64,000 nucleotides of DNA from Streptomyces sp. NBC_00390 (GCF_036057275.1 NZ_CP107945.1:7812001-7876000); one strand, 5' to 3'. Positions 17,145-27,369 are shown, numbered from the stretch's first letter. Program-made: numbers and translations. The notes: a model not told the origin generated them from the sequence alone.

Positions 17145-17310
17145 TTCGGTCTGGGGGAGAGCGGCCCGTCCGGCTTCGAGGCGGGCGACCGGGACGCGGA
17201 ACGGTGAGCACGAAACATGGTCGAGAGCGGAGGCGTGGAAGAAATGGACCGAGTCGGGGTCGCCTCCGTGTTCGCCGCAGACGCAGATCTTCAGGTCGGG
17301 CCGGGCAGCG
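17145..17310 (-). pseudogene. pyruvate phosphate dikinase, C-terminal fragment
   Basis: About 50 residues (LKICVCGEHGGDPDSVHFFH, then DHVSCSPFRVPVARLEAGRA) match the extreme C-terminus of pyruvate phosphate dikinase. That part holds the catalytic Cys region of the PEP-binding barrel (SCSPFRVP). Nothing else of the roughly 870-residue enzyme is present. The surrounding stretch 16893-17379 holds no other gene I recognise. PPDK genes occur in comparable stress clusters, so this is probably the residue of a deletion. Confidence 0.8.
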
Positions 17311-17379
17311 GCGTCTGCGTCGGAACGGCCAGCGCCGGAGAGCTCATCGCATCGGAGATCTTCATCGGCCGCCCCCCGT

Positions 17380-17577
17380 TCACAGTCCTTGAGACAGCAG
17401 GAGCTCGTGTGCCAGCCGGGCACCTCGGGCTGCCTGCTCCTCCATCTCGGTGTCCTGTGAGGGGATCTTCTCGAGACCTTCGGCCAGTGCCTTGACAGCC
17501 TGGGCCAGGACCTGCACCTGGGACTCCAGGATGCTTACTCGTTCGTACACGTTCGGGACGATGTTCTCGGTCATCAT
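17380..17577 (-). CDS. small coiled-coil protein coupled to the acyl carrier protein
   Basis: The protein has 65 residues, nearly all helical, with a heptad-like pattern (YERVSILESQVQVLAQAVKA) and an acidic middle. Its ATG overlaps the ACP stop, so it is the last gene of the acs-PDH-ACP operon. I do not recognise a family. Coupling suggests a subunit or chaperone-like partner of the carrier protein or of the E2 core. Confidence 0.6.
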   Translation of the reverse strand: MMTENIVPNVYERVSILESQVQVLAQAVKALAEGLEKIPSQDTEMEEQAARGARLAHELLLSQGL

Positions 17578-17831
17578 GAGCCTCTCTGCTCTGTGTGGGC
17601 GACGAGGAAGTCCGCGCTGTCCGACAGCGTGGTGAACCTCGGCGTGTCCTCGTCGTCGATGTGAATACCAGCGCGTTCGCTGAGGGTCTCGATGAAGCTC
17701 AGGAAGTCCAGTGAGTCCATTTCGAGTGCGTCGCGGAACTTGTCGTCGGGCCCGAGAGCGGTGAAGTCGGCGTCGGGGATGATACGGGCGATCGATTCCT
17801 TGACCAGGTTCAGTGCTTCGGTTCGGTTCAC
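17574..17831 (-). CDS. acyl carrier protein
   Basis: The 85-residue protein has the phosphopantetheine attachment motif EMDSLDFLSFIETL (Ser near residue 43) and the usual acidic helix II. It starts with a GTG overlapping the E2 stop codon (GTGA), so it is translationally coupled to the pyruvate dehydrogenase E2 gene. A carrier protein in such an operon is unusual. It may accept acetyl or acyl groups made by E2 or by the acetyl-CoA synthetase-like enzyme. No ketosynthase or phosphopantetheinyl transferase is nearby. Confidence 0.85.
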   Translation of the reverse strand: MNRTEALNLVKESIARIIPDADFTALGPDDKFRDALEMDSLDFLSFIETLSERAGIHIDDEDTPRFTTLSDSADFLVAHTEQRGS

Positions 17832-19219
17832 AGCTGCTCCGGGTTCTGCAAGAGGCGGTTGACTGCTGTCAGGTAGCGAGCGCCGACCGCGCCGTCTGTC
17901 GCTCGGTGGTCTGCGGACAGAGTGGCTGTGACAACGGGCCGTACGCCCAGCAGGCCGTCGACAGCCCACGGACGGTCGGCGACCCGTCCGAAGCCGACCA
18001 GTGCCACTTGTGGCGGGTAGATCACGCCGAAGACGGTTTCCACACCCTGATCGCCGAGGCTGGTGACCGTGATGGTGGAGTCGGATACTTCGGATCCGCG
18101 CAGCCGCCCCGTGCGCGCGCGGGCGACCAGGTCCTTCAGGGCGGCCATCAGCTGTGGGAGTTCGAGTGCGTCGGCGTCGTGCAGGGCGGGGGCGACGAGC
18201 CCGCCGCCGCGCAGGGAGATCGCCACGCCGAGGTGTACGCCGTCGCCGGCCGTGAAGTGGTCGTCGGTCCAGAAGCCGTTGAGCTCGGGCACGTGTCGGG
18301 CCGCGCGGGCCGCGGCCTTGAGCAGCAGAGCCGCAGGAAGCAGCCGCTCGCCGACCGGGCTGCGCCGGTTGTGCTCGTGCAGCCAGTCGATGGCGGTGGT
18401 CAAGTCGATGGTCGTGGACAGGTAGTAGTGCGGGATGTCCCGGTTGGCGCGGGTCATCAGTCCGGAGATCGCCCGGCGCATCCCGGCTGCGCGGTCCTCG
18501 GAAGGACGTTCAGGGGCGGCGATGTCGCGCGCGGATGGGGCTGCGTTTCCCGGTCCAGGGGCTGCGTCGCGCACGTCGGCGGCGCGAACGGCGCCGTCCT
18601 TGCCCGTCCCCGTCACCGCGGCCAGGTCGACGTCCAGTTCGGCGGCGAGCCGTCGGGCGAGTGGGGTGGCCCGTACCCGCAACGGCGAAGTGACCCCTCT
18701 GGCGGCTGCGGCTGCTCGTTCGACGTCGGTTCGGGTGACATGCCCCCCGGGCCCGGATCCGTGAAGGGTCTCGAGGTCGACGCCGCTGCGCTCCGCGAGG
18801 TGCCGGAGCAGGGGGCCTGTTTCGGCGTGCCCGTGCCCGTGCCCGTGGGCAGCGGGCGGCGCGGGAACTCCCACCGGTGCGGGTTCGGGCTGGGCGGGGG
18901 GTGTCGGGGGCGATGGCCGGACCGGTCGCTTCGCCTCGGCCTTCTCGGGCTCACGACGCTTCTCGCGCTTCTCTTGTCCTTCTGCGGTCTGCTCGATCAG
19001 CGCGAGCGCCGTGCCGACCGGCACCGTCGTGCCCGGCTCGACGAGCAGCTTCCCCACCATCCCGGTCTCGAAGCACTCCACCTCGATCGTGGACTTCGCG
19101 GTTTCGACGACCGCGACGGGATCGCCTTTCCGGACCGGGTCACCGGGCCCTACCAGCCACTCCTGGAGCGTGCCTTCATCCATGTCGGCGCCCAGGGACG
19201 GCATGGTGAACTCGCCCAT
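17828..19219 (-). CDS. 2-oxoacid dehydrogenase E2 (dihydrolipoyl acetyltransferase)
   Basis: The 463-residue protein has a lipoyl domain (2-78; lipoyl Lys42 in VETAKSTIEV), an acidic/proline-rich and His-Gly-rich linker (80-132), and two peripheral-subunit-binding domains in a row (about 135-170 and 184-220). The acetyltransferase domain follows (about 245-463), with the catalytic DHRATDG near 437. It transfers the acetyl group from lipoamide to CoA. Two tandem binding domains are uncommon; one could hold E1 and the other E3 or another partner. No E3 gene is in the window. It starts two bases after the E1-beta stop. Confidence 0.9.
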   Translation of the reverse strand: MGEFTMPSLGADMDEGTLQEWLVGPGDPVRKGDPVAVVETAKSTIEVECFETGMVGKLLVEPGTTVPVGTALALIEQTAEGQEKREKRREPEKAEAKRPVRPSPPTPPAQPEPAPVGVPAPPAAHGHGHGHAETGPLLRHLAERSGVDLETLHGSGPGGHVTRTDVERAAAAARGVTSPLRVRATPLARRLAAELDVDLAAVTGTGKDGAVRAADVRDAAPGPGNAAPSARDIAAPERPSEDRAAGMRRAISGLMTRANRDIPHYYLSTTIDLTTAIDWLHEHNRRSPVGERLLPAALLLKAAARAARHVPELNGFWTDDHFTAGDGVHLGVAISLRGGGLVAPALHDADALELPQLMAALKDLVARARTGRLRGSEVSDSTITVTSLGDQGVETVFGVIYPPQVALVGFGRVADRPWAVDGLLGVRPVVTATLSADHRATDGAVGARYLTAVNRLLQNPEQL

Positions 19220-19221
19220 GG

Positions 19222-20217
<996 letters not shown>

Positions 20218-20219
20218 GG

Positions 20220-21299
20220 TCAGCTCACCTCCGCCGAAGCACTCGTCACATGGCGCAGCAGATTTTCGACCTGCTCTTCGGGCGCCTCTTCGGCGGTTAC
20301 GACGGCGTGGTCGATCTCGTCCGTGAGCCGGAGTTCGACCGCGGCGAGTTCCTTGTTGCCCAGCTCGTCGTGCTCGCGCATACGGTCCATGAGGCGGGTG
20401 ATCGGGTCCCGGCCCTTCCACCGCTCGATCTCCGCTTTGTCCCTGTAGCGGTCCGGGTCGTACATGGAGTGGGCGCGGAAGCGGTAGGTGCGCAGCTCCA
20501 GGAAGTGCGGTCCGGCGCCTGCCCGGATGGCTTCGGCGGCCCGGCGGGCGGCCCGCTCGACGGCTTCGACGTCCATGCCGTCCACGGCCCAGGCGACCAT
20601 GCCGTAGGAGGCGGCGCGCATGGCCAGGTCGGTCTGTGCCTCATGCCGCTCGATGGCTGTGCCCATGGCGTAGAGGTTGTTCTCGCAGACGAGCAGCAGC
20701 GGCAGATCCCACAGGGCGGCGAGGTTCGCCGTCTCGTGGAACTCGCCCTCGGCGAAGGCACCGTCGCCGAAGAAGCAGCAGGTGACGCGGCGCTCGTCAC
20801 GCATGCGGTCGGCGAGGGCGAGGCCGGCAGCCAGCGGGAGACCGCCGGCGACGATCGCGTTGCCGCCGTAGAAGCGGCGGCTTGCGTCGAACAGGTGCAT
20901 GGACCCGCCGCGGCCTCCGCTGCAGCCGGTCGTCCTGCCGTACATCTCGGCCATGACGGCCTCGGCGGGGATACCGCGGGCGAGCGCGTGGCCGTGCTCA
21001 CGGTAGGTGGAGACGACCGCGTCCTCAGGGCTCAGCGCCTCGCTGACGCCGACGGCGACTGCCTCCTCGCCGATGTAGAGGTGGACGAAGCCGCGGATCT
21101 TGGCGGCGCTGTACAGCTCGACGCATCGTTCCTCGAAGCGCCGGATGCGCAGCATCGCCTCCAGCAGGTCCACCCTGTGCTCGGTGGCCCGGGTGGTGGC
21201 AAGCTTGGTCTTCGCGCTCTGCTTTTCCGACGCGGCCTGCTCCGCGGGCTTCGTCGTCGGGGAGGTCTTCCGGGTACGGGCGCCGCGGGCGGGGGTCAC
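20220..21299 (-). CDS. pyruvate dehydrogenase E1 alpha subunit
   Basis: The 359-residue protein has the thiamin diphosphate motif GDGAFAEGEFHETANLAALW ending near residue 200, followed by ENN. The phosphorylation-loop region (YRFRAHSMYDPDRYRD) is typical of E1-alpha. A lysine/alanine-rich N-terminal stretch of about 40 residues (TKPAEQAASEKQSAKTK) precedes the fold. Its ATG overlaps the stop of the acetyl-CoA synthetase gene (ATGA). Confidence 0.9.
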   Translation of the reverse strand: MTPARGARTRKTSPTTKPAEQAASEKQSAKTKLATTRATEHRVDLLEAMLRIRRFEERCVELYSAAKIRGFVHLYIGEEAVAVGVSEALSPEDAVVSTYREHGHALARGIPAEAVMAEMYGRTTGCSGGRGGSMHLFDASRRFYGGNAIVAGGLPLAAGLALADRMRDERRVTCCFFGDGAFAEGEFHETANLAALWDLPLLLVCENNLYAMGTAIERHEAQTDLAMRAASYGMVAWAVDGMDVEAVERAARRAAEAIRAGAGPHFLELRTYRFRAHSMYDPDRYRDKAEIERWKGRDPITRLMDRMREHDELGNKELAAVELRLTDEIDHAVVTAEEAPEEQVENLLRHVTSASAEVS

Positions 21300-23086
21300 G
21301 CGGATCCCTCCAAGGTCGACAAGTCGCCAGTGGGAAGACCGAGTTCACGTGCACGCAGCAGTCGGCGCATGACCTTGCCACTCCGGGTCTTCGGCAGGTT
21401 CTGGTCGAAGGCGATCTCCCGGGGCGCGACAGCCGGGCCCAGTCTGCGCCGGGAGAAGCCCAGCAGTTCCCGTTCCAGTTCCGGGGTCGGCTCGATGCCG
21501 GGGCGCAGCGACACGAACGCCTTGACGATGTTCCCGGCGACAGGGTCCGGCCGGCCGATCACCCCGGCCTCCGCGACCGCCGAGTGCTCCATCAGGGCGC
21601 TCTCCACCTCGAACGGGCCGATCAGATGCCCCGCCGACTTGATGACGTCGTCGGCGCGCCCCACGAACCAGTACCAGCCGTCCGCGTCCCGCCTGACCAG
21701 ATCGCCGGTCAGATACCAGCCATCGGCGAACGCGGCCTCGTAACGCTCCTTGTCGTGCAGATAGCCGCGGAACATCGACGGCCAGCCCGGCCGCAGCGCC
21801 AATTCCCCCTCCACGTCGGGGCTCTCCACCTCCGTGACCCGGCCGTCGAGGACCAGAGTCCGGCCGTCCTCACCCCGCTCCAGTACGGCCGCCTCGACAC
21901 CGGGCAGCGGACGTCCCATCGAACCGGGCCGGATGTCGCATGCCGCGAAGTTCGCGATCATGATGCAGCCGGTCTCGGTCTGCCACCAGTTGTCGTGCAC
22001 CGGCAGGCCCAGCACGTCCTTGCCCCACACCACCGCCTCGGGGTTGAGGGGCTCGCCGACGGAGGCGATGAAGCGCAGGGCCGACAGGTCGTACGAACGC
22101 GGCAGATCGTACGCGCCTTGGCGGGGGGTGGCGCGCATCAGCATCCGCAGGGCCGTGGGCGCGGTGTACCAGACGCTGACCCGCTGTTCGCCGAGGATCC
22201 GGTACCAGCGCCGGGCGTCGTAGTCGCCTTCGTCGACGACGACGGTCACGCCGTGGACGAGCGGGGCGATGATGCCGTACGACATGCCGGTGACCCAGCC
22301 GGGGTCGGCGGTGCACCAGTACACGTCCTCGGGGTGCAGATCGAGTGCGTACGCGGCTGTGGCGAAGTGGGCGACCACCGCCTCGTGGACGTGGATCGCA
22401 CCTTTGGGAGTCCCGGTGGTTCCGCTCGTGAAGTGCAGCAGGGCCATGTCCTCGGGCGAGGTCGGCGGGATGACGAAAGTGTCCGGGGCCTCGGACGTCA
22501 GCTGATCGAAGGAGACCGTGCCGGGCAGCTGATCGGCGCCGGGCCCGACGATGAGAACGTGCTCGAGCCCGGGCAGCGCCGCCCGGCGCTCGGCCACCTT
22601 CCGCCGGTACAGGGCCGCGGTGGTGACCAGGACCCGGGCGTCGCCGAGACGCAGCCGCTGCTCGACCGGGTCGGGCCCGAACGCGGAGAAGAGCGGACAC
22701 AGCACGCTGGTGTTCTTCAGTGTGCCCAGCACCGCCGTGTAGAGCTCGGGACACCGGCCGAGCAGGGTGAACACCCGGTCCTCACGGCCGACGCCGAGTG
22801 ACTGCAGGACGTTCGCGAAGCGAGCCGTACGGCTGGCCAGCTCGGCGTAGGTGACAGTGGAGACGGCGTTGTCACGGGCGATGCACCGCAGCGCGATGTT
22901 GTGCCCCTCACCCGGGCCCGCATGCCGGTCGACCGCCTCGTGCGCGATGTTCAGCCCGCCGCCGGGCAGCCCGGCCAACGCGGTGCGCGCCTGCGACCAG
23001 GTGAAATCGGAACGTGTCCGGTCGTAGTCGGCGAGATTCGGTGCGACGCCCGGTGCGGTGTCCTTGTGGACCGTCTCCCAGCCCAT
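21296..23086 (-). CDS. acsA: acetyl-CoA synthetase-type AMP-forming ligase
   Basis: The 596-residue ANL-superfamily enzyme has the phosphate loop LHFTSGTTGTPKGAIH, the WWQTETG motif, the hinge region YLTGDLVRRDADGWYWFVGR and the conserved C-terminal lysine in PKTRSGKVMRR. It would activate acetate (or a short acid) with ATP and form acetyl-CoA. It is first in the acs-E1alpha-E1beta-E2-ACP operon and overlaps the next gene by ATGA. GAGAGGAGC precedes the ATG at 23086. Given the downstream carrier protein, it might instead load an acyl group onto ACP; that is speculation. Confidence 0.88.
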   Translation of the reverse strand: MGWETVHKDTAPGVAPNLADYDRTRSDFTWSQARTALAGLPGGGLNIAHEAVDRHAGPGEGHNIALRCIARDNAVSTVTYAELASRTARFANVLQSLGVGREDRVFTLLGRCPELYTAVLGTLKNTSVLCPLFSAFGPDPVEQRLRLGDARVLVTTAALYRRKVAERRAALPGLEHVLIVGPGADQLPGTVSFDQLTSEAPDTFVIPPTSPEDMALLHFTSGTTGTPKGAIHVHEAVVAHFATAAYALDLHPEDVYWCTADPGWVTGMSYGIIAPLVHGVTVVVDEGDYDARRWYRILGEQRVSVWYTAPTALRMLMRATPRQGAYDLPRSYDLSALRFIASVGEPLNPEAVVWGKDVLGLPVHDNWWQTETGCIMIANFAACDIRPGSMGRPLPGVEAAVLERGEDGRTLVLDGRVTEVESPDVEGELALRPGWPSMFRGYLHDKERYEAAFADGWYLTGDLVRRDADGWYWFVGRADDVIKSAGHLIGPFEVESALMEHSAVAEAGVIGRPDPVAGNIVKAFVSLRPGIEPTPELERELLGFSRRRLGPAVAPREIAFDQNLPKTRSGKVMRRLLRARELGLPTGDLSTLEGSA

Positions 23087-23279
23087 GGGCGCTCCTCTCG
23101 ACGCCTGCCTCTGCCTCCAGAGTCGCCGAGCCAGGCCAGGGCCGCATTGCGACCGGCCTCGCACGGGACTCGAGACGGGCCGCAGCAACCGTCCACCGGC
23201 CTCAGTGCGGCACGTCGGTCCTCAGGGTTGGTCCCGTGGTGGGTCCTCGGGCTGTTGACTCGGCCTGATCGGACGAGCC

Positions 23280-23998
23280 GCAGCACGGTGCAGGCATTCC
23301 GCCCGGCGTTCTCGGCGTCCTGCACGACGGCGTCGGCGGGGCTGTCGAGCCGGACCACGTCGACCGTCTGCACGCCGGGCAACTTCTCACTCCACGGGCG
23401 GAGCACCTGGCTCAGCTGCTTCTGAGCGTCCTGTGTGATCTCCTCGGTCACGTCGTGGTCGATGCCCCAGGGAACGTGTGCGTGGACCGGCACGCTTCGG
23501 CCATGGACGGCCCGAAGAGGCACGCCCCGGGCCGCGGCGGTGCTGAAGGAGAATTCGAGCAGCCCGTCGCCTTTCTTCGTGCGCTGCGGCGCATACCAGG
23601 ACCACCGGCCGCTCGGCCCGTGCCACGACGGGCATGCTGACGTCGCCCATGAAGTAGCTCTCGACCGCCGGCAGCCCTCGAGAACCGAGTACGAGCATCT
23701 CGGACTCCGATGCCGCTTGCAGCAGCGCGTCCTGGGCGTCGTCGGCGACCAGGTTGCCGACGACGGCGAGGCCCGGGTGGCGTGCTTGGAGCTCCGCCCG
23801 AGCGTTGTGCACGATCCGCTTGGCCCAGTAGTTCTGATCCATCTCCGAGGGGCTGTGGGTCGGTTCCGGCACCAGCAGGGGCCATGCGTGCAGCAGGCGC
23901 AGCGTGAGCTTGCGCCGCTCGGCTTCGTCGGCAGCTCAATGGGCGGCGGCAACGCTCTCGCGTGAGCCGTCGAGGCCCACGGTGACGACTGGCTCCAT
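23280..23998 (-). pseudogene. tandem universal stress protein, broken by a nonsense codon and frameshifts
   Basis: It starts normally (MEPVVTVGLDGSRESVAAAH), but the next codon is TGA where relatives have Trp (AAHW). The same frame then continues AADEAERRKLTLRLLHAWPL and the first ATP loop GSRGLPAVESYFMGDVS. Near 23575 the frame shifts, and KKGDGLLEFSFSTAAARG begins the second domain, which degenerates after VVQDAENAGRNA. The last USP strand is missing. It lies just upstream of the acetyl-CoA synthetase gene in the same orientation. Confidence 0.85.
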
Positions 23999-24190
23999 GG
24001 CGGCTGCCTCCGTCTCGTAACAAGCTGGAAGAAGGACGGTGAACGAGTCCGCCTGTCCCAGCGTGGCGGCACGCCAAGCACGGCCTCTTCTCATTCGAGG
24101 AGTACCGCAGGGCTTGCTGCGGCGCATGTGGAGCCCATGTGGCAGGGCTCGGAGCGGTGCGGATCCCAGCACGAGGAAGAGGTCGCAGTC

Positions 24191-25009
24191 GTGACGATTC
24201 CCCTGGTGGTCGGCATCGACGGATCCGAGGCGAGTCTGGAGGCGGTGGACTGGGCCGCCGAGGAGGCAGTCCGGCACGAAGTGCCGCTCCACCTCGTGCA
24301 TGCGGCCGTGCCGGACCACGAGGCGGCCGACCTGATCGCTGTTGCCTCGGAACGGGCCTGGAAGGCCGTTCCGACGGTGCGGCTGTCGAGCGAGGTGCTG
24401 CATGCGGACGCGGCGTCCGCTCTGGTCAGCGAAGGGCGCAATGCCTTCGCGCTGGTCCTTGGGTCAAGAGGGCTCGGAGATCTCGCCGGGATGCTCCTGG
24501 GATCGGTCAGCTTGGCCGTGGCAGCCCGCGCCGATTGCCCGGTCGTCGTGGTACGAGGCGGGGCGGAGTACCGGGATGCCCGGTTCGGAAGGGTCGTCGT
24601 CGGCGTCGAGGACGGCGAGGGGAGCGGCACGGCAGTGCGGTTCGCCTCCCGTGAGGCCCATGTGCGGCGCTGTCGGCTGGTGGCGGTGCACGCCTGGAGC
24701 GCCCCGTTCGCTCTCTCCGAGCCTCCGCCCCCGTCCGGGTTCGCACCGGAGGCCCATCGGCGCCCGCCGATGCAGGTGCTCGACGACGTGTTGCGTGGCC
24801 AGGCAGAGCGGTACCCGGACGCCACGGTCAGCCGCTTGGTGATCAAGGGGACGGCACGACAGGCGCTCCTGGAGGCCGCGTCGGGCTCCGACCTGCTCGT
24901 CGTCGGAGCCCGCAGGCGACGCGGGCACCTCGGTCTGCAACTGGGCCTGGTCAATCACGCGCTGCTGCATCACGCGCCATGTCCGATCGCGGTCGTTCCG
25001 CAGGTATGA
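24191..25009 (+). CDS. universal stress protein, tandem UspA domains
   Basis: The 272-residue two-domain USP has the first ATP loop GSRGLGDLAGMLLGSVS near residue 100. The second domain ends GLQLGLVNHALLHHAPCP with a degenerate loop. I chose the GTG at 24191 (VTIPLVVGIDG), preceded by GAGGAAGAGG, over the ATG at 24128, whose extra residues do not look like USP. It is close in layout to the gene at 10312. It faces the CBS-BON gene at 25232. Confidence 0.88.
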   Translation: MTIPLVVGIDGSEASLEAVDWAAEEAVRHEVPLHLVHAAVPDHEAADLIAVASERAWKAVPTVRLSSEVLHADAASALVSEGRNAFALVLGSRGLGDLAGMLLGSVSLAVAARADCPVVVVRGGAEYRDARFGRVVVGVEDGEGSGTAVRFASREAHVRRCRLVAVHAWSAPFALSEPPPPSGFAPEAHRRPPMQVLDDVLRGQAERYPDATVSRLVIKGTARQALLEAASGSDLLVVGARRRRGHLGLQLGLVNHALLHHAPCPIAVVPQV

Positions 25010-25066
25010 CCGCCATCGGCTGGGGATGGGACCCGCCGGCCGTCAGAGCCGGGTGGCCGCCCACCA

Positions 25067-25080
25067 GGGACCTTCGGGCC
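25067..25080. promoter_or_regulatory. DevR-like box between convergent genes
   Basis: GGGACC-TTC-GGGCC follows the island motif but lies between the 3' ends of a USP and a CBS-BON gene. It has no obvious target promoter. It may be a relic or serve an unannotated transcript. Nothing else is seen in 25010-25231. Confidence 0.35.
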
Positions 25081-25231
25081 TGGACCGCGTCTGCTGCCGT
25101 CCGGTCGTGGTGGGGACCGACCAGCAACAGCCGGAGGCCGGAGCATGGGCAGGGTGCCGGACTGCAGAAGTCCGCGAAGGACCGACGGGTCCCGCCGTCG
25201 GCCCGTGTTCCCCACGTCGGTCCTGGATGAC

Positions 25232-25906
25232 TCACGAGCCGGTGGCGGAACTCCGGGCGTCGTCGGTCCGGTACGCGATGTGCTCCGAGACCGAGACCAC
25301 GCCGTCAACGCTCCGGCACAGCCGCTCAATGATGGGGATCAGGCTCTTGAACTCGACGGATCCGCCGAGGGCGACCTGCCCCTCGCGTACCTCGACCGTC
25401 ACCTCTGAGGGAACGAGGCCCATTGTCTGCTGCAGCAGATCCCGGTGGATCTCGTCGCGGATGGCGTCGTCACGGCGCAGGAAGATCCGTAGCAGGTCGC
25501 TGCGGCTGACGATGCCCTGGAGCCTGTCCGTCTCGTCCACCACGGGCAGTCGCTTGACACCGTGGACCTCCATCAGACGGGCTGCCTCGACCACACTCCA
25601 CTCCGGACGCGCGCACACCGCTGGAGCCGACATCAGTTCCTCGGCCCTGGCCCCCTCGGCCTTGGCCCGCTCCCACGCCTCCAGATGCGGAACCGGTGTC
25701 CGACCGGACGGGTCGGCCTGGTCTGCGGACTTGCGCAGCAGATCCGCCTCGGACACCACACCCATCGGGCGTTCCAGATCATCCACCACGGGCACAGCGG
25801 TGACGTCGTTGTCCGCCAACAGCTTGACGATCTCCTTGAACGGCAGGTCACGCCGTGCCCGGACGACCTCTCGGGTCATGAGTTCTGCGACGGTTCGGTG
25901 GTGCAT
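25232..25906 (-). CDS. CBS-pair plus BON domain protein
   Basis: The 224-residue protein has CBS motifs (about 6-60 and 90-146) and a BON domain (about 148-212, VTVEVREGQVALGGSVEFKS). The start at 25906 (MHHRTVAELM) follows GGGAGAGG; the upstream extension to 25948 is not family-like. It is divergent from the DUF1918 fusion gene, with a strong DevR-like box in the gap. It resembles the 62978 protein (MRHRSVADLM) most closely. Confidence 0.88.
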   Translation of the reverse strand: MHHRTVAELMTREVVRARRDLPFKEIVKLLADNDVTAVPVVDDLERPMGVVSEADLLRKSADQADPSGRTPVPHLEAWERAKAEGARAEELMSAPAVCARPEWSVVEAARLMEVHGVKRLPVVDETDRLQGIVSRSDLLRIFLRRDDAIRDEIHRDLLQQTMGLVPSEVTVEVREGQVALGGSVEFKSLIPIIERLCRSVDGVVSVSEHIAYRTDDARSSATGS

Positions 25907-25994
25907 GTCGCCTCTCCCTTCCGGGGCGTGACAGCCAGTCGTCGTCACCCGTCCAGCGGGTCAGGGATCCGTCACACGGGTGAGCTGCGGGCCT

Positions 25995-26019
25995 GTTCCG
26001 GGGCCAGTGGTCCCGGAAC
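25995..26019. promoter_or_regulatory. DevR-like box with extended dyad
   Basis: The 25-bp near-perfect palindrome has arms GTTCCGGG and CCCGGAAC around GCCAGTGGT, and the core GGGGCC-AGT-GGTCCC matches the island motif. It lies in the divergent gap, 89 bp from the CBS-BON start (25906) and about 100 bp from the fusion gene start (26120). It could therefore serve both. Confidence 0.7.
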
Positions 26020-26119
26020 CGGCTCGATCGCCCTCTTGATCAGGGTCTCTCTCCCATGCAGCGGCACGCCGCGCGTGGCACGTTGGGTAGAGCATCATTG
26101 TGAGGAAATGGCGGCGATC

Positions 26120-27031
26120 ATGCGAGCTCACCTCGGCGATCAACTCGTCATCGAAAGCCCGGCGACCGGCGCTACCAGGCGCGACGGCGAGATTGTCGGA
26201 CTCCACCATGCGGATGGAACACCTCCCTACGACGTGCGCTGGTCGGATACGGACGAGGTGACGCTGGTGTTCCCCGGGCCTGACGCACATATCCGGCGCG
26301 TCGAGCACGAGCCGGGGACCCGCGAGTCCCGGCCGGGCAGGGACGAGGCGGGTGCCGTGTCCGACACGACCCCGCTGCAGGGGCCACCCAATCCTGGTGA
26401 CATCGGCCGGCGGGTGGCCGGCGAGCGCAAGCGACAGGGGCTGACCCGGGCGGAAACAGCCCTGCGCGCCAGAATGGCGCCGGACTACCTGGCGTACCTC
26501 GAAGAACGGCAGGCCGACCCGAGCCTGGGAACTCTCATCAGACTGGCCGACGCGCTGAGCACCAGCGTCGCAGCCCTGCGGGGCGGCGGCATCGATCTGC
26601 CGCCCGGCCAAGGCCAGGCGCTCCTCCACCCTCAACTGCGGGACCTCGGCCCTGATGAATGCCGCGCCCGGCTTTCCACGCACGGCTTGGGCCGCGTGGC
26701 GGTTTCGACATCCGATGGCCCGGCGGTCGTGCCGGTGAACTACGAGGTCATCGACGACACGATCGCCTTTCGGACCGCGCCCGACTCAGTGCCTGCCGCG
26801 GCGGTGGGAACGGACGTCGCCTTCGAGGTCGACCATGTGGACGAGGCGACAAGCCAGGGCTGGAGCGTGCTCGTCGTCGGCCCTGCCCGGGTTGTCACGG
26901 AGCCCGACGCCGTGCGGCGGCTCGACGATCGTGCTCACACCAGGCCGTGGGCGGGGGGTGAACGCGATATGTGGGTGCTGATCCAGCCCACGCGCCTCAC
27001 CGGCCGCCGCATCAGTCCGGCCGATCAGTGA
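26120..27031 (+). CDS. DUF1918 - Xre HTH - pyridoxamine-oxidase-like fusion protein
   Basis: The 303-residue protein has three parts. Residues 1-60 match DUF1918 (RAHLGDQLVIESPATGATRR ... PPYDVRW). About 95-155 form an Xre-type helix-turn-helix (IGRRVAGERKRQGLTRAETA ... DPSLGTLIRLADALSTSV). About 175-300 form a pyridoxamine 5'-phosphate oxidase-like split barrel (LGRVAVSTSDGPAVVPVNYE) that may bind a flavin or haem-like cofactor. A redox- or ligand-sensing repressor is a reasonable inference. An ATG at 26108 is an alternative start. Confidence 0.82.
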   Translation: MRAHLGDQLVIESPATGATRRDGEIVGLHHADGTPPYDVRWSDTDEVTLVFPGPDAHIRRVEHEPGTRESRPGRDEAGAVSDTTPLQGPPNPGDIGRRVAGERKRQGLTRAETALRARMAPDYLAYLEERQADPSLGTLIRLADALSTSVAALRGGGIDLPPGQGQALLHPQLRDLGPDECRARLSTHGLGRVAVSTSDGPAVVPVNYEVIDDTIAFRTAPDSVPAAAVGTDVAFEVDHVDEATSQGWSVLVVGPARVVTEPDAVRRLDDRAHTRPWAGGERDMWVLIQPTRLTGRRISPADQ

Positions 27032-27114
27032 GCCCTGACCGCCCGGGAGGTGCAGCCGGTCTCCACGGCCGACGAGCACCCGTCGTCCGCCCACTGCGCG
27101 CCGACGACCTGCCA

Positions 27115-27369
27115 CTACGCGCTCTCCGGTCCGGCGGCGCCCAGCAGTTCTCCGGCGTCGAGGAGGGTCTCGACGACCCCTGCGCGCCAGTCCGGCACAT
27201 GAAGATCGAGAACGACCGTACCGGTGTGGATGATCCAGAAGCGGTCGGCCTTGCCGCCCTCGTTGAAGACACGCTCGCCTGGCGCGAACGACACCTCACG
27301 GGCCAGCGACATGAGCCGATCGCGCCGGTCTTCGGGCATGGAGTTGAAGAAACCGCTCCCCGCGATCAC
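27115..27369 (-). pseudogene. cyclic nucleotide-binding domain protein, truncated
   Basis: About 84 residues match the start of a Crp-type cyclic nucleotide-binding domain (FFNSMPEDRRDRLMSLAREV ... GERVFNEGGKADRFWIIHTG). After GELLG the usual phosphate-binding cassette and remaining strands are missing, and the frame stops at GAAGPESA. Its GTG start overlaps the stop of the CBS-BON gene (GTGA), so it was once the second gene of that operon. It may produce a short non-binding peptide at most. Confidence 0.7.
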
